Shown one piece after another: positions 53,457-62,130 of a stretch of DNA of 64,000 nt (positions within the stretch are counted from its first letter, which is position 1; every line of letters begins with the position of its first letter). The stretch lies in assembly GCF_900112315.1 (NCBI RefSeq), contig NZ_FOLL01000001.1, positions 620,001-684,000 of the forward strand, in the 5' to 3' direction. This DNA is from Parapedobacter composti (GTDB taxonomy: Bacteria; Bacteroidota; Bacteroidia; Sphingobacteriales; Sphingobacteriaceae). The notes below the pieces were generated by a model. That model saw only the letters and a program-made list of their open reading frames with translations, ran no database searches and was not told the origin of the DNA. The translations under genes and the position numbers were made by a program.

Positions 53457-55170
53457 AGTTTTTCGAAATTAAGAAAGAACCGATAATCAATACGTCAAAT
53501 GGCGACGTCCAGAAGCACTCCACGGCGTCCCGGGGGGTGCATACGATTGGCCTGCCGATGGTATTGAATGAAGTATTGATGAGTACCGGTATCCCGGTTA
53601 TCCGCTCAAACGCTTTCAGCAGATCATAATATAGCGGATTTTGCTTCCGGTTTACGGTTTGGATGCGGGCGGTTCCGTCAACATGTTTGACAGCAGGGAT
53701 CAGACCTGCTTTCTCCGGTGCCACCTGGTTGACAAACAGCATGAACGGTGACTGGCCGGCATCGGTAAACCACGATGGCGCGGCTTCCTCGGTAACCACA
53801 GGCGCCACGGGCCGGAAATCCTCCCGGTCTTTCACTTCGTTGAGCCATGCTTGCATTTCCGGTAGGATGGGCGACGCCAAGATGGAGCGGCTGCCCAAAG
53901 CACGCGGGCCGTATTCCATACCACCCTGGAACCACCCCACAATACGATTGGCCGCCAGCAATTGGGCCGTTTCTTCAGCAACGTTTTCCATCTTCGTAAA
54001 AGGCACCTTGGCTTTCTCCAGGAAGGCGGCAATGTCGTCGTCGCTGTATGCAGGCCCCCAATAGGCGTGTTCCATCACGAAGGTCTTCTGGGTTTCACCG
54101 CGCAACTTATTGTCAACCCAATGGGCGGCTCCTAAAGCAGTGCCGGAGTCGCCCGCTGCAGGTTGCACCCAGACTTCGCTGAACGGGCCGTCATCACGAA
54201 TACGGGCGTTAAGCACACAATTCAGGGCCACTCCGCCTGCCATTGTCAAGTTTCGCTGCCCCGTTTCGTCATGAAGCCAGTGTGCGAGTTCCAGTACAGT
54301 TTCTTCCAAAACAAACTGAAGCGACCGGGCAATATCGAAGTGATGGCCGGTAAACGGCTCATGGCGAAGCCGCGCGGCGCCGAAACGGGCTTCCAGCGAC
54401 GTCCGCTGAATGCGGTATTGACCATTTTCACCTATCCATACCATATCGCGGAAATCGTTTACATAAGTAGGCTTACCATACGAGGCTAATGCCATTACTT
54501 TGTATTCATCTGACGAGTGAAGAAACCCCAGGTAGGTGGTTACTTCTTCGTATAGCAATCCCAGGGAATGGGGGAAATTTACCTGTCCTATCCGGGTCAG
54601 ATCATTCCGCATCCCTGTGTGGTATGACGTTGTAGCCAGTTCGCCCCGTCCGTCAAGTACCATTACCGCGGCATCTGAAAAGGGCGACGGCAAGTATGCA
54701 CTTGCGGCATGAGCCAGATGGTGTTCAATGAAATGCCATTCCCAATCCGCCTGGGTAACTCCTTTAAACCGTTTTTGTAAATGATGGGGATAGCCGCTCA
54801 CCAATTGCGCCGGAGCGTTGATGATGGAGGAAAGGAACAGCTGCTGTTGCGGCTGGCCATCGGTTGCGGGCCGATCCGGCTGATGGTAAGGGGTACGGCT
54901 GTCCATACCAGTGGGTTGCTTTTCATCCATCAGCAGATAAGGATCGAACGAATAAGCAATGTGGTCCACTTCACTGAGGTGGATGCCGGCAACCTGTAAG
55001 CAGTAATCTATCGCATGAAAAGGGAGTTCGTATGCTGAAAAAGGAATAGGTCGTTTGCCGTGCTTAATATGCGTGAAGCGTTCGTCTTCTGCGGCTGCCA
55101 GCAGTTGCCCGTCTTTGACGATGCTGGCGGCCGAATCATGGAATGCAGCATTTATTCCGAGTGTATACAT
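53398..55170 (-). CDS. NodU/CmcH-family carbamoyltransferase
   Basis: The 590-residue protein has an N-terminal ASKHA-type domain (LGINAAFHDSAASIV, HHLAHAASAYLPSPF, VLDGRGELATTSYH, GGVALNCVLNARI) and a C-terminal YrdC-like part (EDFRPVAPVVTEE, PVLINTSFNTIGRPIV). NodU-type enzymes transfer carbamoyl from carbamoyl phosphate, through carbamoyl-AMP, to a sugar hydroxyl. In this cluster it may decorate the heptose glycan. The end overlaps the GT2 start. Confidence 0.94.
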   Translation of the reverse strand: MYTLGINAAFHDSAASIVKDGQLLAAAEDERFTHIKHGKRPIPFSAYELPFHAIDYCLQVAGIHLSEVDHIAYSFDPYLLMDEKQPTGMDSRTPYHQPDRPATDGQPQQQLFLSSIINAPAQLVSGYPHHLQKRFKGVTQADWEWHFIEHHLAHAASAYLPSPFSDAAVMVLDGRGELATTSYHTGMRNDLTRIGQVNFPHSLGLLYEEVTTYLGFLHSSDEYKVMALASYGKPTYVNDFRDMVWIGENGQYRIQRTSLEARFGAARLRHEPFTGHHFDIARSLQFVLEETVLELAHWLHDETGQRNLTMAGGVALNCVLNARIRDDGPFSEVWVQPAAGDSGTALGAAHWVDNKLRGETQKTFVMEHAYWGPAYSDDDIAAFLEKAKVPFTKMENVAEETAQLLAANRIVGWFQGGMEYGPRALGSRSILASPILPEMQAWLNEVKDREDFRPVAPVVTEEAAPSWFTDAGQSPFMLFVNQVAPEKAGLIPAVKHVDGTARIQTVNRKQNPLYYDLLKAFERITGIPVLINTSFNTIGRPIVCTPRDAVECFWTSPFDVLIIGSFLISKNYGNKDISSHSHLQATTAVG

Positions 55171-55194
55171 GATAAGAATGGATCTTTGGCGTTG

Positions 55195-55572
55195 TTACCG
55201 TGGCTTTCGTAATATGAAAATGCTTACCGCGGTCAAAAAAATTAACTGGATGGCGGCATCCAGTAGATAAACCCGGGGAATCACTCCGCTGGTCACGTAT
55301 ATGACATCCATAACAAGGAAACTCACTGCCACGGTATATCCGAGAACGATAGGAAGTGGAGCATTGCGCAGGCTGGCTACCAAAAACGTTAGGCCGATGG
55401 AGATGGACAGTAGGCCGACCATCTCCACCAGCCACGTGTCTTGCTTGGGGCCTGTGGCTAAAATGAAACTCTCCATATTAATAATGGGCCAGATACCGGC
55501 AATCACAAAGTATATTCCCTGAGAAAGGAAAACATTGCTTAGGGCCCTGTTGGTATGTGGCGGTCTGTCCAT
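55195..55572 (-). CDS. Small four-helix membrane protein of unknown function
   Basis: The 125-residue protein has four hydrophobic helices (FLSQGIYFVIAGIWPI, LVEMVGLLSISIGLTFLVASL, IVLGYTVAVSFLVMDVIYV and LLDAAIQLIFLTAVSIFILR). It precedes the carbamoyltransferase by 24 bases on the same strand. It could be a membrane part of the glycan pathway or a stress membrane protein; no family name is recognised. Confidence 0.7.
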   Translation of the reverse strand: MDRPPHTNRALSNVFLSQGIYFVIAGIWPIINMESFILATGPKQDTWLVEMVGLLSISIGLTFLVASLRNAPLPIVLGYTVAVSFLVMDVIYVTSGVIPRVYLLDAAIQLIFLTAVSIFILRKPR

Positions 55573-55581
55573 TCCGTCTCC

Positions 55582-55839
55582 TTATATATCTGTGTCCTGC
55601 TTGTCGTGGCCATGGGTTTTCACAATCTTATTATAGGTGCCCAAAAGCAGGAACGGAGCTGCCCATTGGCCAACAAATAGCGCGGTGTGTTTATGCCCCA
55701 AGCATTTCAGGGTCAATGACACCGCCATTGAACCCAATGCGGCACACAAAAATAACTTGGATGGGAGTTTAGCGGTTTGCGATTCAATAGCCTTGGTGGT
55801 TTCGCCTTCGCGGTGTTGCTGATTTTCATTTTCTGTCAT
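55582..55839 (-). CDS. Small membrane protein of unknown function
   Basis: The 85-residue protein from ATG 55839 (MTENENQQHREGETT) has a polar N-terminus and two hydrophobic segments (KLFLCAALGSMAVSLTLKCL and ALFVGQWAAPFLLLGTYNKI), with a charged end (HGHDKQDTDI). Start codons two and four residues upstream are possible. It lies 9 bases before the next membrane protein gene, probably in one operon. Confidence 0.6.
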   Translation of the reverse strand: MTENENQQHREGETTKAIESQTAKLPSKLFLCAALGSMAVSLTLKCLGHKHTALFVGQWAAPFLLLGTYNKIVKTHGHDKQDTDI

Positions 55840-56032
55840 TGCCATAATCAAATCTCCTTTCTAAATTGTTTGTTGAAATTGTTGAAGTGAGTGCATAGAC
55901 GATGCCATGATTGCCGTTATCGTGTTTTTAGCCTATGGGTGGTACGGTATGCGGCGCCCCCCTGTATTTCGGAACAGCCCCTTCCGTATTACCGCACATT
56001 TTTTTCGAAAATAGAGACAGCGGTATGTAGTA

Positions 56033-56085
56033 TTTAGTACAGCCCCGCAATTTGCCTGCAGCACCGGTAGACTTTTTGTACTAAA
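56033..56085. promoter_or_regulatory. Paired CTGTACTrAAA-type sites upstream of mscS-like gene
   Basis: TTTAGTACA (56033-56041) and TGTACTAAA (56077-56085) are exact reverse complements with centres 44 bases apart, close to four helical turns. The right site ends 27 bases before the MscS ATG. They are typical of a dimeric activator's half-sites. Confidence 0.5.
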
Positions 56086-56112
56086 CGCCTATACTTCTAT
56101 ACTTAGTTGGCT

Positions 56113-56880
56113 ATGGGTTTCGATAAATTTTATTCCCGTTTCATGGAGTGGCTTGTTCATCAGGCGCCGCGCATCGTTATCGGACTGGTGGTGTTGGTGT
56201 TGGGCTTATGGTTCATCCGGTTGGTGGCAAGCTGGATAAAACGGAAAATACAGCAGAAGAATTGGGATCCCACCCTGGAAGTGTTTTTATCAAGCCTGAT
56301 TGTGTTAGCGCTTCGGGTGCTGCTCATCCTGCTCGTCATACAGGTTATGGGCTTGCAAATGACGCTGTTCGCAGCGTTGGTAGGTGCATTCGGCGTTGCT
56401 GCGGGACTGGCGTTATCCGGTACTTTGCAGAACTTTGCCAGCGGTGTGCTCATACTTATCCTTAAGCCATTCCGGGTGGGGGATCACATTTCCACGCAAG
56501 GGCAGGAGGGCGAGGTGGTTTCTATCCAACTGTTCTATACGGTTATCCTGACACGCGACTACCGCACGGTGATTGTACCCAATAGCAAGCTGTCAAACGA
56601 GGTCATCGTCAATATGAGCCGGGCAGGAAAGCGCCGGCTGGACGTGGAACTGAAAGTGAAGTACGACGTTGATTTCGATCAGGCAAAGCGTGTAATCCTT
56701 GAGGCCGTTCATGCGGCGGGCAAATTACTGCTCACCACGGACCATGTGATAGGAATCAGCCTACTGGAGCCTGACGGCTACCGGATTACCATATCGGTAT
56801 GGGTAGACGAAGCTGGATATCCCGATACGCGGCTGGCTGTGCAGGAAAAAATGCTCCAGGCCGTTAAGGCCCTGGGCTAA
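56113..56880 (+). CDS. Mechanosensitive ion channel (MscS family)
   Basis: The 255-residue channel is read from ATG 56113; a TTG two codons upstream is possible. It has three membrane helices, the third being the pore helix with the glycine/alanine-rich VGAFGVAAGLALSGTLQNFASGV. The cytoplasmic cage follows (ILKPFRVGDHISTQGQEGEVVSI and VPNSKLSNEVIVNMS). It releases solutes on osmotic down-shock and forms a heptamer. The upstream paired elements suggest regulated expression. Confidence 0.93.
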   Translation: MGFDKFYSRFMEWLVHQAPRIVIGLVVLVLGLWFIRLVASWIKRKIQQKNWDPTLEVFLSSLIVLALRVLLILLVIQVMGLQMTLFAALVGAFGVAAGLALSGTLQNFASGVLILILKPFRVGDHISTQGQEGEVVSIQLFYTVILTRDYRTVIVPNSKLSNEVIVNMSRAGKRRLDVELKVKYDVDFDQAKRVILEAVHAAGKLLLTTDHVIGISLLEPDGYRITISVWVDEAGYPDTRLAVQEKMLQAVKALG

Positions 56881-57052
56881 GGGTGTGCGCTTTTGTAAAC
56901 ACGGGAATCACAAAAGCGAACAGTATGTCTGCAATACCTAATCATCAAGGGAGCACATCAACGGCGGTATCTTTCCGAACGGCTAGCACAGCAATGAAAA
57001 CGGCAACTGGCGCAGTATATGAAAGACGATATAATAAAAAAGGAGAATTATT

Positions 57053-57697
57053 ATGGATCCGAATAAAAAGTCGCCTCCCGTGGTTCCACTCGATGTAGAA
57101 AATACCGATGAAACACGGGAGCCAACGGGCGAAAATCTGAAGTTCAATGAAGAAGAAAACAGCTTCGAACTTGATACAGAAACGGAGGATAGCGAATACC
57201 AGCATCCCGAACCTTATGATACTACGGCCCCACTGGGGGAAGATGACAACTCTACGTATGATGAGGAAAACCCCTACACGGCGGGCGAGTATCGGGATAA
57301 ACAGCGTGAGGCGGACAATGAACTGGAAGAGCTCGAAACGGTAGACGACGGACTGCTGCAGTTGGACGACATCGACGAACAGCTTGCGGCTACTCCTGAA
57401 GATGAACGTAACGATCTCGATGAAGAAGGGTATCCTTTGCGCGACAATGCCGGCGGCGATGATAACCCGATAACGGCAGACTTGGACGCGGATGATGGCG
57501 ACGGCGGTCCGGAGGAAGAGGATGATGTTGACGTGGAACTGCCGCCATTTGACGACCCGCGGCGCGACGACGATGAACCGATTGGGGATGACCCGAACAG
57601 CCCCATACCACCGGCAGACGTGCCGCCGGTGGATGAACGCGACCCCTTAGGGGACAAGCAAATCCAATCGGACGACCCTACAGAAACCCGAGGCTGA
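57053..57697 (+). CDS. Highly acidic, probably disordered protein
   Basis: The 214-residue protein is almost entirely Asp, Glu, Pro, Asn and Gly (DADDGDGGPEEEDDVDVELP; PPADVPPVDERDPLGD). It has no hydrophobic core, signal peptide or cysteine. An AAAAAAGGAGAATT sequence gives a good ribosome-binding site. Intrinsic disorder is likely. Such proteins may protect against drying or salt, but no function is known. The next gene begins 28 bases later. Confidence 0.7.
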   Translation: MDPNKKSPPVVPLDVENTDETREPTGENLKFNEEENSFELDTETEDSEYQHPEPYDTTAPLGEDDNSTYDEENPYTAGEYRDKQREADNELEELETVDDGLLQLDDIDEQLAATPEDERNDLDEEGYPLRDNAGGDDNPITADLDADDGDGGPEEEDDVDVELPPFDDPRRDDDEPIGDDPNSPIPPADVPPVDERDPLGDKQIQSDDPTETRG

Positions 57698-57725
57698 ATT
57701 TGATAACCGTATAAAAACAAAACGT

Positions 57726-58361
57726 ATGGCTATAGATCGCAAAACATTGGTGTCGCCAGAAGTACCACCGCAGTATACCGGAAAGCCGTTGGATTTGGAA
57801 TCACGTACATCACTGCCCGATGAAAGTAGCGCCCGAATGTTTTTTGAAACAGCAAAGCGCCGGTTGTTGGATGTAAACCACTGGTATGAAATAGCCGAAC
57901 TGCCCGTGGCGGTGTTTGTGCTTACCGACGAGCATGGGGGTGAAGCGGTGAAATCACGCGCTGCTGAGGGAGACAAAGTACGCATTGATATTCCGGGACC
58001 GGGGCCGTCAGTAGGCGATGGATACGACTGGGTTGCTGTCGAGCAGATTACCGAAACGGCCGGGCCGGAAACGGAACGCTGCTCAATAACGCTCAGGCCA
58101 ACCGCTAATCCGCTGAAGATGGAAACGGATACCGCACACTTTTTCAAAGATGCTGCCACGTCTACACTGATAGTGGAACGGAACGGCCGGGAAGTGATCG
58201 CACGTTACCACGGGCGGAACGAAGTGGCCAACACCGAAACGGAATCGACTATTGACAATGTACGGAATGCCATGGTGGGTGCGGGAGCAAAACTGGGGCT
58301 TTCATACCCCCAGTGGAAGAGTTTGGTGGAGGGGCTAGTGAAGCCGGAAAAAAAAACATAA
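57726..58361 (+). CDS. Conserved-looking protein of unknown function
   Basis: The 211-residue protein has a structured middle: RLLDVNHWYEIAELPVAVFVLTDEHG, GDKVRIDIPGPGPSVGDGYDWVAVEQI, TLRPTANPLKMETDTAHFF and a closing helix GLSYPQWKSLVEGL. There is no signal peptide. I do not recognise a named family. It sits between the acidic protein and the DUF4142 lipoprotein and is probably co-transcribed with them. Confidence 0.72.
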   Translation: MAIDRKTLVSPEVPPQYTGKPLDLESRTSLPDESSARMFFETAKRRLLDVNHWYEIAELPVAVFVLTDEHGGEAVKSRAAEGDKVRIDIPGPGPSVGDGYDWVAVEQITETAGPETERCSITLRPTANPLKMETDTAHFFKDAATSTLIVERNGREVIARYHGRNEVANTETESTIDNVRNAMVGAGAKLGLSYPQWKSLVEGLVKPEKKT

Positions 58362-58399
58362 CAAAACACATAGAAAACTTAATCAAAATCGGAGACAAT

Positions 58400-59014
58400 A
58401 TGAAAACAGCAAATTTTTTTATCGGATTAATGGCGGTCATGTTTGTATTTGCCTGTAACATGGATAACAGACGCACGGCAGATGACAGCGTAGACCAAGC
58501 TATGGATGTGAATGATACCACGGCAATGGTCGAAGATGACGATGCCGAATTCGCCGTCAAGGCGGCCGATGCCGGCCTTGCGGAAATCGAGTTGGGTAAA
58601 TTGGCAATGGAAAAAGCATCAGACCAGCGGGTAAAGGACTTCGCCCAACGGATGGTTACGGATCACCAAAAAGCAAATGATGAGCTGATGACCATCGCTA
58701 CGCGGCATAACATTACGCTGCCTCCGGTAGTCAGCGAAGAGCACACCGATAAACAGCGGAAGCTCCGTGAAAGATCAGGCCGCGATTTTGACCGCGAATA
58801 CATCGACATCATGGTACGGGATCACGATAAGGTCGTTTCCTTATTCGAAGACGCAGCTTCAGATGCAAGGAATGCCGACCTGAAGGCCTTTGCCAGCAAA
58901 ACACTGCCTACCTTGAAAGATCACCATGAAAAAGCCCGCGCATTGCGCGAGTCGCTGGGCGGTGGCCGGACGGGGACGGATACCACGATGGTAGACCACC
59001 GGGTTATGCCGTAG
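58400..59014 (+). CDS. DUF4142 lipoprotein
   Basis: The 204-residue protein is read from ATG 58400 behind GGAGAC. It has a lipoprotein signal (MKTANFFIGLMAVMFVFAC) and a DUF4142 helical bundle: AADAGLAEIELGKLAMEKASDQRVKDFAQRMVTDHQKAND and REYIDIMVRDHDKVVSLFEDAA, closing with LPTLKDHHEKARAL. The ferritin-like histidine/acidic pattern is kept. The family is linked to stress and envelope roles; the mechanism is unknown. The gene ends the plus-strand run. Confidence 0.9.
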   Translation: MKTANFFIGLMAVMFVFACNMDNRRTADDSVDQAMDVNDTTAMVEDDDAEFAVKAADAGLAEIELGKLAMEKASDQRVKDFAQRMVTDHQKANDELMTIATRHNITLPPVVSEEHTDKQRKLRERSGRDFDREYIDIMVRDHDKVVSLFEDAASDARNADLKAFASKTLPTLKDHHEKARALRESLGGGRTGTDTTMVDHRVMP

Positions 59015-59023
59015 TACGTCTTA

Positions 59024-60256
59024 TTACGAATAGGCCTTCCACGAAAGCGGGCGGCTAAGTGATAAAGTAACCTGCATGAACGTCCCTTGGGGCAGTAATG
59101 CGGGTTTCTTGTTTATGGCTGCTTGGTTTTCGAAAAGCAGGGCATAGTGCTTACCGATTATCGGCCAACGCAGGGAAAGCCCATACTTGAATGCATGCTG
59201 CTTCAATTGGTTCAGTTCCGATGGGTTGCTCAGCAGGCCGTTAACGATGGTTGCAAGCTGTTCACTGTTATTGAAATCAAACAGCTTTCCCCTGCCGCGC
59301 AGCAATTCACTGGCATGCCAGTAAGGCGTAGAAACTACCGCCGCGCCGGCACCCACCGCATAAGAAAGGGTGCCGCTGGTAATCTGGGCCTCGTTAGGAT
59401 AAGGCGTAAGGTAAATGTCGCAGGCCGACAGGTAGGCATGCAAATCCCCTTCATTGACAAATTCCGAGATAAATACCAGGTGTTCTTCCACATTTAGTTG
59501 CCGTGCAAGCTGATGGAGGCTCTCCCGATAATCCTCGCCGGAAGTCCGGCGGATGCCGGGATGGGTCTTACCAAGTATAATATACCGGACATCCGGGTGC
59601 TGTTTACAAATCGCTGGTAACGCCCGGATAGCGGTTTCCAGCCCTTTATTGGGGCCAAGCAGGCCGAACGTAAGCAATGTTTTGCCAGCAGGGAAGTTAA
59701 GCGAACGCTTTATCGCCGCCACATCAGGCCGGTCAAAGTCTGGCACCCCGTGCGGGATGCGCTGGATCTTATTTGCCGGGATATGGTACACTTCACGCAG
59801 CAATTGCACCGCTTTTTTGCTCATCACCACGGCCTTGGCAGCGCCGTCGGCCAATGCTTGCGTAACGGAAAGCTGCATGGTATCCGGGCGCTGCAACACC
59901 GTGTGGAATATCACGGTATAAGGCACGTTCAATGCCCGCGTCAAAGCCAACAGATGGGAACCGGCCGAACCCCCGAAAATGCCGAACTCGTGCTGTATGC
60001 AACACATGTCCACCCCACTGCGGTTGATGAAAGCCGCTGCAGACTGATAATCTGCAAGCTGTTCCTGGCTAATGACAAACCTCACCCGCTCATCGTAATC
60101 ATACTGGTATTTGTCGTCCGAGTCGTTGAGGGCAACCATAAAGCTGCCGGATGCGGCAAAAGGTAGGTACCGATCAACCGCTTGAACCAGATTTTCGTTG
60201 AACGTGGCCAGGCCGCATTCCCGGGGCCGACAGGTGGAGATGTATGCTATTCTCAT
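59024..60256 (-). CDS. GT4-family glycosyltransferase
   Basis: The 410-residue GT-B enzyme opens IAYISTCRPRECGLATFNENLVQAV. The donor half has TFGLLGPNKGLETAIRALP and YPNEAQITSGTLSYAVGAGAAVVSTPYW, as in GT4. It is transcribed away from the sigma gene at 60479. It may act on the same glycan as the heptose cluster, but lies 12 kb from the fusion gene and convergent with the DUF4142 gene, so the link is not strong. Confidence 0.88.
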   Translation of the reverse strand: MRIAYISTCRPRECGLATFNENLVQAVDRYLPFAASGSFMVALNDSDDKYQYDYDERVRFVISQEQLADYQSAAAFINRSGVDMCCIQHEFGIFGGSAGSHLLALTRALNVPYTVIFHTVLQRPDTMQLSVTQALADGAAKAVVMSKKAVQLLREVYHIPANKIQRIPHGVPDFDRPDVAAIKRSLNFPAGKTLLTFGLLGPNKGLETAIRALPAICKQHPDVRYIILGKTHPGIRRTSGEDYRESLHQLARQLNVEEHLVFISEFVNEGDLHAYLSACDIYLTPYPNEAQITSGTLSYAVGAGAAVVSTPYWHASELLRGRGKLFDFNNSEQLATIVNGLLSNPSELNQLKQHAFKYGLSLRWPIIGKHYALLFENQAAINKKPALLPQGTFMQVTLSLSRPLSWKAYS

Positions 60257-60294
60257 TGGTTAAGTATTAACAATAAACGTTTCAAATAAGTAGC

Positions 60295-60306
60295 CTGTAC
60301 TGTAAG
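60295..60306 (+). promoter_or_regulatory. CTGTACTrAAA-type element upstream of GT4 gene
   Basis: CTGTACTGTAAG lies 39 bases before the start of the minus-strand GT4 gene and 173 before the sigma gene. It matches the other four elements in its CTGTACT core only. Confidence 0.3.
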
Positions 60307-60478
60307 GTTTGGGTGTAATCTGCTCGGCGGAATCTACCGTACACTTCCCTACTGTGAAGATACTAACACGGTAACTTGGCGATTGTTTGGACAGCCAATA
60401 TTTCCGGTATGACAAAAAAATAATGCTAATTTAGGGTGATATTCCACTGCTGGAACACACATCTATTAAAAACGACTG

Positions 60479-61015
60479 GTGAAAATAATAGAAAAGTTGT
60501 ATGAGCGTATATTTCCCGCGGTGGCACGGCACGTAGCCGGAAAAGGCGGTAGCTTGGAAGAGGCAAAAGATGTATTTCATGATGCCCTGCTGGTTTACGT
60601 TGAAAAAACACGCAGCGGCACGTCAGACATGCGGCAAAGTGAGGCTTATGTCTTTGGCGTGGCACGCTATCTATGGATAAAGCGGTACAAAGAAAATTTG
60701 CGGTATGCGTCGCTGGATCAATTGATGGCCGGGTATGATCAAGAGGACCCAGGCGCTTACTGGACGCAAGAATTCCAGCCGCAGGACGAACTTGTATCAA
60801 GCGGCCGCGTTTTCCGGCTACTGCAGGCCGCAGGCCGGAAGTGCATGGATGTGCTTGCCGCGTTTTATTACGAAAAGCTGGATATGCAGGAACTGGCAAA
60901 CCGCTTCGGGTTCGCAGGCACACGATCGGCAACCGTGCAGAAATTTAAATGCCTGCAAAAGGTTAAACAAGTAGTCAAAGAAAAATCGCTCCGCTATGAA
61001 GACTTTGTTGGATGA
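60479..61015 (+). CDS. ECF-type RNA polymerase sigma factor (fourth)
   Basis: The 178-residue protein has sigma-2 (GSLEEAKDVFHDALLVYVEK and AYVFGVARYLWIKRYKEN, residues 20-80) and sigma-4 (about 118-170, CMDVLAAFYYEKLDMQELANRFGF). The start appears to be GTG at 60479. It overlaps the next gene by 20 bases, a small protein of the anti-sigma type. The sequence is more divergent than the three earlier sigma factors. Confidence 0.85.
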   Translation: MKIIEKLYERIFPAVARHVAGKGGSLEEAKDVFHDALLVYVEKTRSGTSDMRQSEAYVFGVARYLWIKRYKENLRYASLDQLMAGYDQEDPGAYWTQEFQPQDELVSSGRVFRLLQAAGRKCMDVLAAFYYEKLDMQELANRFGFAGTRSATVQKFKCLQKVKQVVKEKSLRYEDFVG

Positions 61016-61265
61016 ATTGCAATGGAAAGAAGACTGCCTGCTGGGTCGCGCGCCCGGTGAGCAGCAAACGCTTTTCCAGGCCAGATTGCTCGCCGATCCG
61101 GAATTTCGGAAAGATATTCACTGGCAGTGCCAGGCATACGGCTATATCCGTGAATATGGTCGGCGGCAATTGCGGGACGAGCTTGAAGGCATACACCGGA
61201 TGTTATTCACCGAACCACAGCATCGGCTGTTCCGTAACCGGGTAATGGCCTTCTTCCGTCGCTAA
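60996..61265 (+). CDS. Small anti-sigma-like protein without membrane segment
   Basis: The 89-residue protein resembles the cytoplasmic N-terminal part of Bacteroidota anti-sigma proteins (LARLLADPEFRKDI-like pattern LLADPEFRKDIHW and YGYIREYGRRQLRDELEGIHRML). It stops at MAFFRR without the membrane helix usual in full anti-sigma factors. It overlaps the sigma gene. It is probably a soluble partner or a truncated anti-sigma factor. Confidence 0.65.
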   Translation: MKTLLDELQWKEDCLLGRAPGEQQTLFQARLLADPEFRKDIHWQCQAYGYIREYGRRQLRDELEGIHRMLFTEPQHRLFRNRVMAFFRR

Positions 61266-61348
61266 TAGCAAAAGCATAACGGTGTTGTAACATGCCCGGC
61301 TATGGGCGTGCAGGGATAACTATGTCACTATAAAACCAATATGATATC

Positions 61349-62041
61349 ATGACCAGCTATAGCAATGAATTTCGCCGGTATGCGGTGCACCACCGCGGCA
61401 TCAACGGCATGTATGTAGACCATTATGTTTCACGTGCAACGGCCATGCCCGCGGCCATGACACCTTACATCACCGAAGAGCGGCAGCTCAATGTAGCCCA
61501 GATGGATGTGTTTTCAAGGCTGATGGTTGATCGTATCATCTTTCTCGGCGAACCGGTGGACGATCGGGTGGCCAACATCATCCAGGCGCAGTTGCTTTTT
61601 CTGCAATCGGCCGACCCGAAGAAAGACATCCAGCTGTATATCAATTCGCCGGGAGGCGCTGTATATGCCGGACTGGGGATCTATGATACCATGCAGTATA
61701 TCGGCCCAGATGTGGCCACCATCTGCACGGGCATGGCCCTGTCCATGGCTGCGGTGCTGCTATGTGCCGGAGCCGGAGGCAAGCGGGCGGCACTTCCGCA
61801 TGCCCGCGTGATGATACACCAAACCTCCGGCGGTATGCAGGGCACGGCGGCGGATATGGACATCAGTATCCGGCAGACACTTAAAATGCAGCAAGAGTTG
61901 TATGCAATCATCGCTGCCCATAGCGGACAAGATTACGATGTGGTGGATAGGCTGTCAGATCGGGACCATTGGATGACGGCCGCCGAGGCTAAAGAATTCG
62001 GTATGGTGGACGAGGTGTTAGGCACCGGTATTAACCGCTGA
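61349..62041 (+). CDS. clpP: ATP-dependent Clp protease proteolytic subunit (accessory copy)
   Basis: The 230-residue protein has the ClpP triad: Ser132 in GMALSMAAV, His157 in MIHQTSGG and Asp206 in SDRDHWMTAAEA. The oligomer motif YINSPGGAVYAGLGIYDTM is present. A 35-40-residue N-terminal extension precedes the usual start of the mature core (about residue 40). No Clp ATPase gene is adjacent. In such genomes the main clpP normally sits with clpX, so this may be a second copy; this is inference. Confidence 0.92.
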   Translation: MTSYSNEFRRYAVHHRGINGMYVDHYVSRATAMPAAMTPYITEERQLNVAQMDVFSRLMVDRIIFLGEPVDDRVANIIQAQLLFLQSADPKKDIQLYINSPGGAVYAGLGIYDTMQYIGPDVATICTGMALSMAAVLLCAGAGGKRAALPHARVMIHQTSGGMQGTAADMDISIRQTLKMQQELYAIIAAHSGQDYDVVDRLSDRDHWMTAAEAKEFGMVDEVLGTGINR

Positions 62042-62130
62042 TATTTCCCTGCTGCTCTTCTGCCGTTTTTTCCTGCCGTGGTGCGGCGTTCCCGCGGGGC
62101 GTTCCGCACATGCACGGGCAAAGCGCGAAG

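Noticed and set aside
55907-56014. A 35-residue plus-strand frame with one hydrophobic stretch in the gap before the MscS gene
   Set aside because: It is rich in Pro/Arg/Phe, has no ribosome-binding site and sits among likely promoter elements; composition alone is not enough.
56883-57098. A 71-residue plus-strand frame between MscS and the acidic protein gene
   Set aside because: It overlaps the start and the good ribosome-binding site of the acidic protein gene and shows no protein-like pattern.
62081-62109. GTGCGG...CCGCAC dyad downstream of clpP, with a T-run at about 62066-62071
   Set aside because: The T-run lies on the wrong side of the stem for a terminator of the plus-strand gene, and the stem is only six pairs. 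I could not assign it to a transcript.
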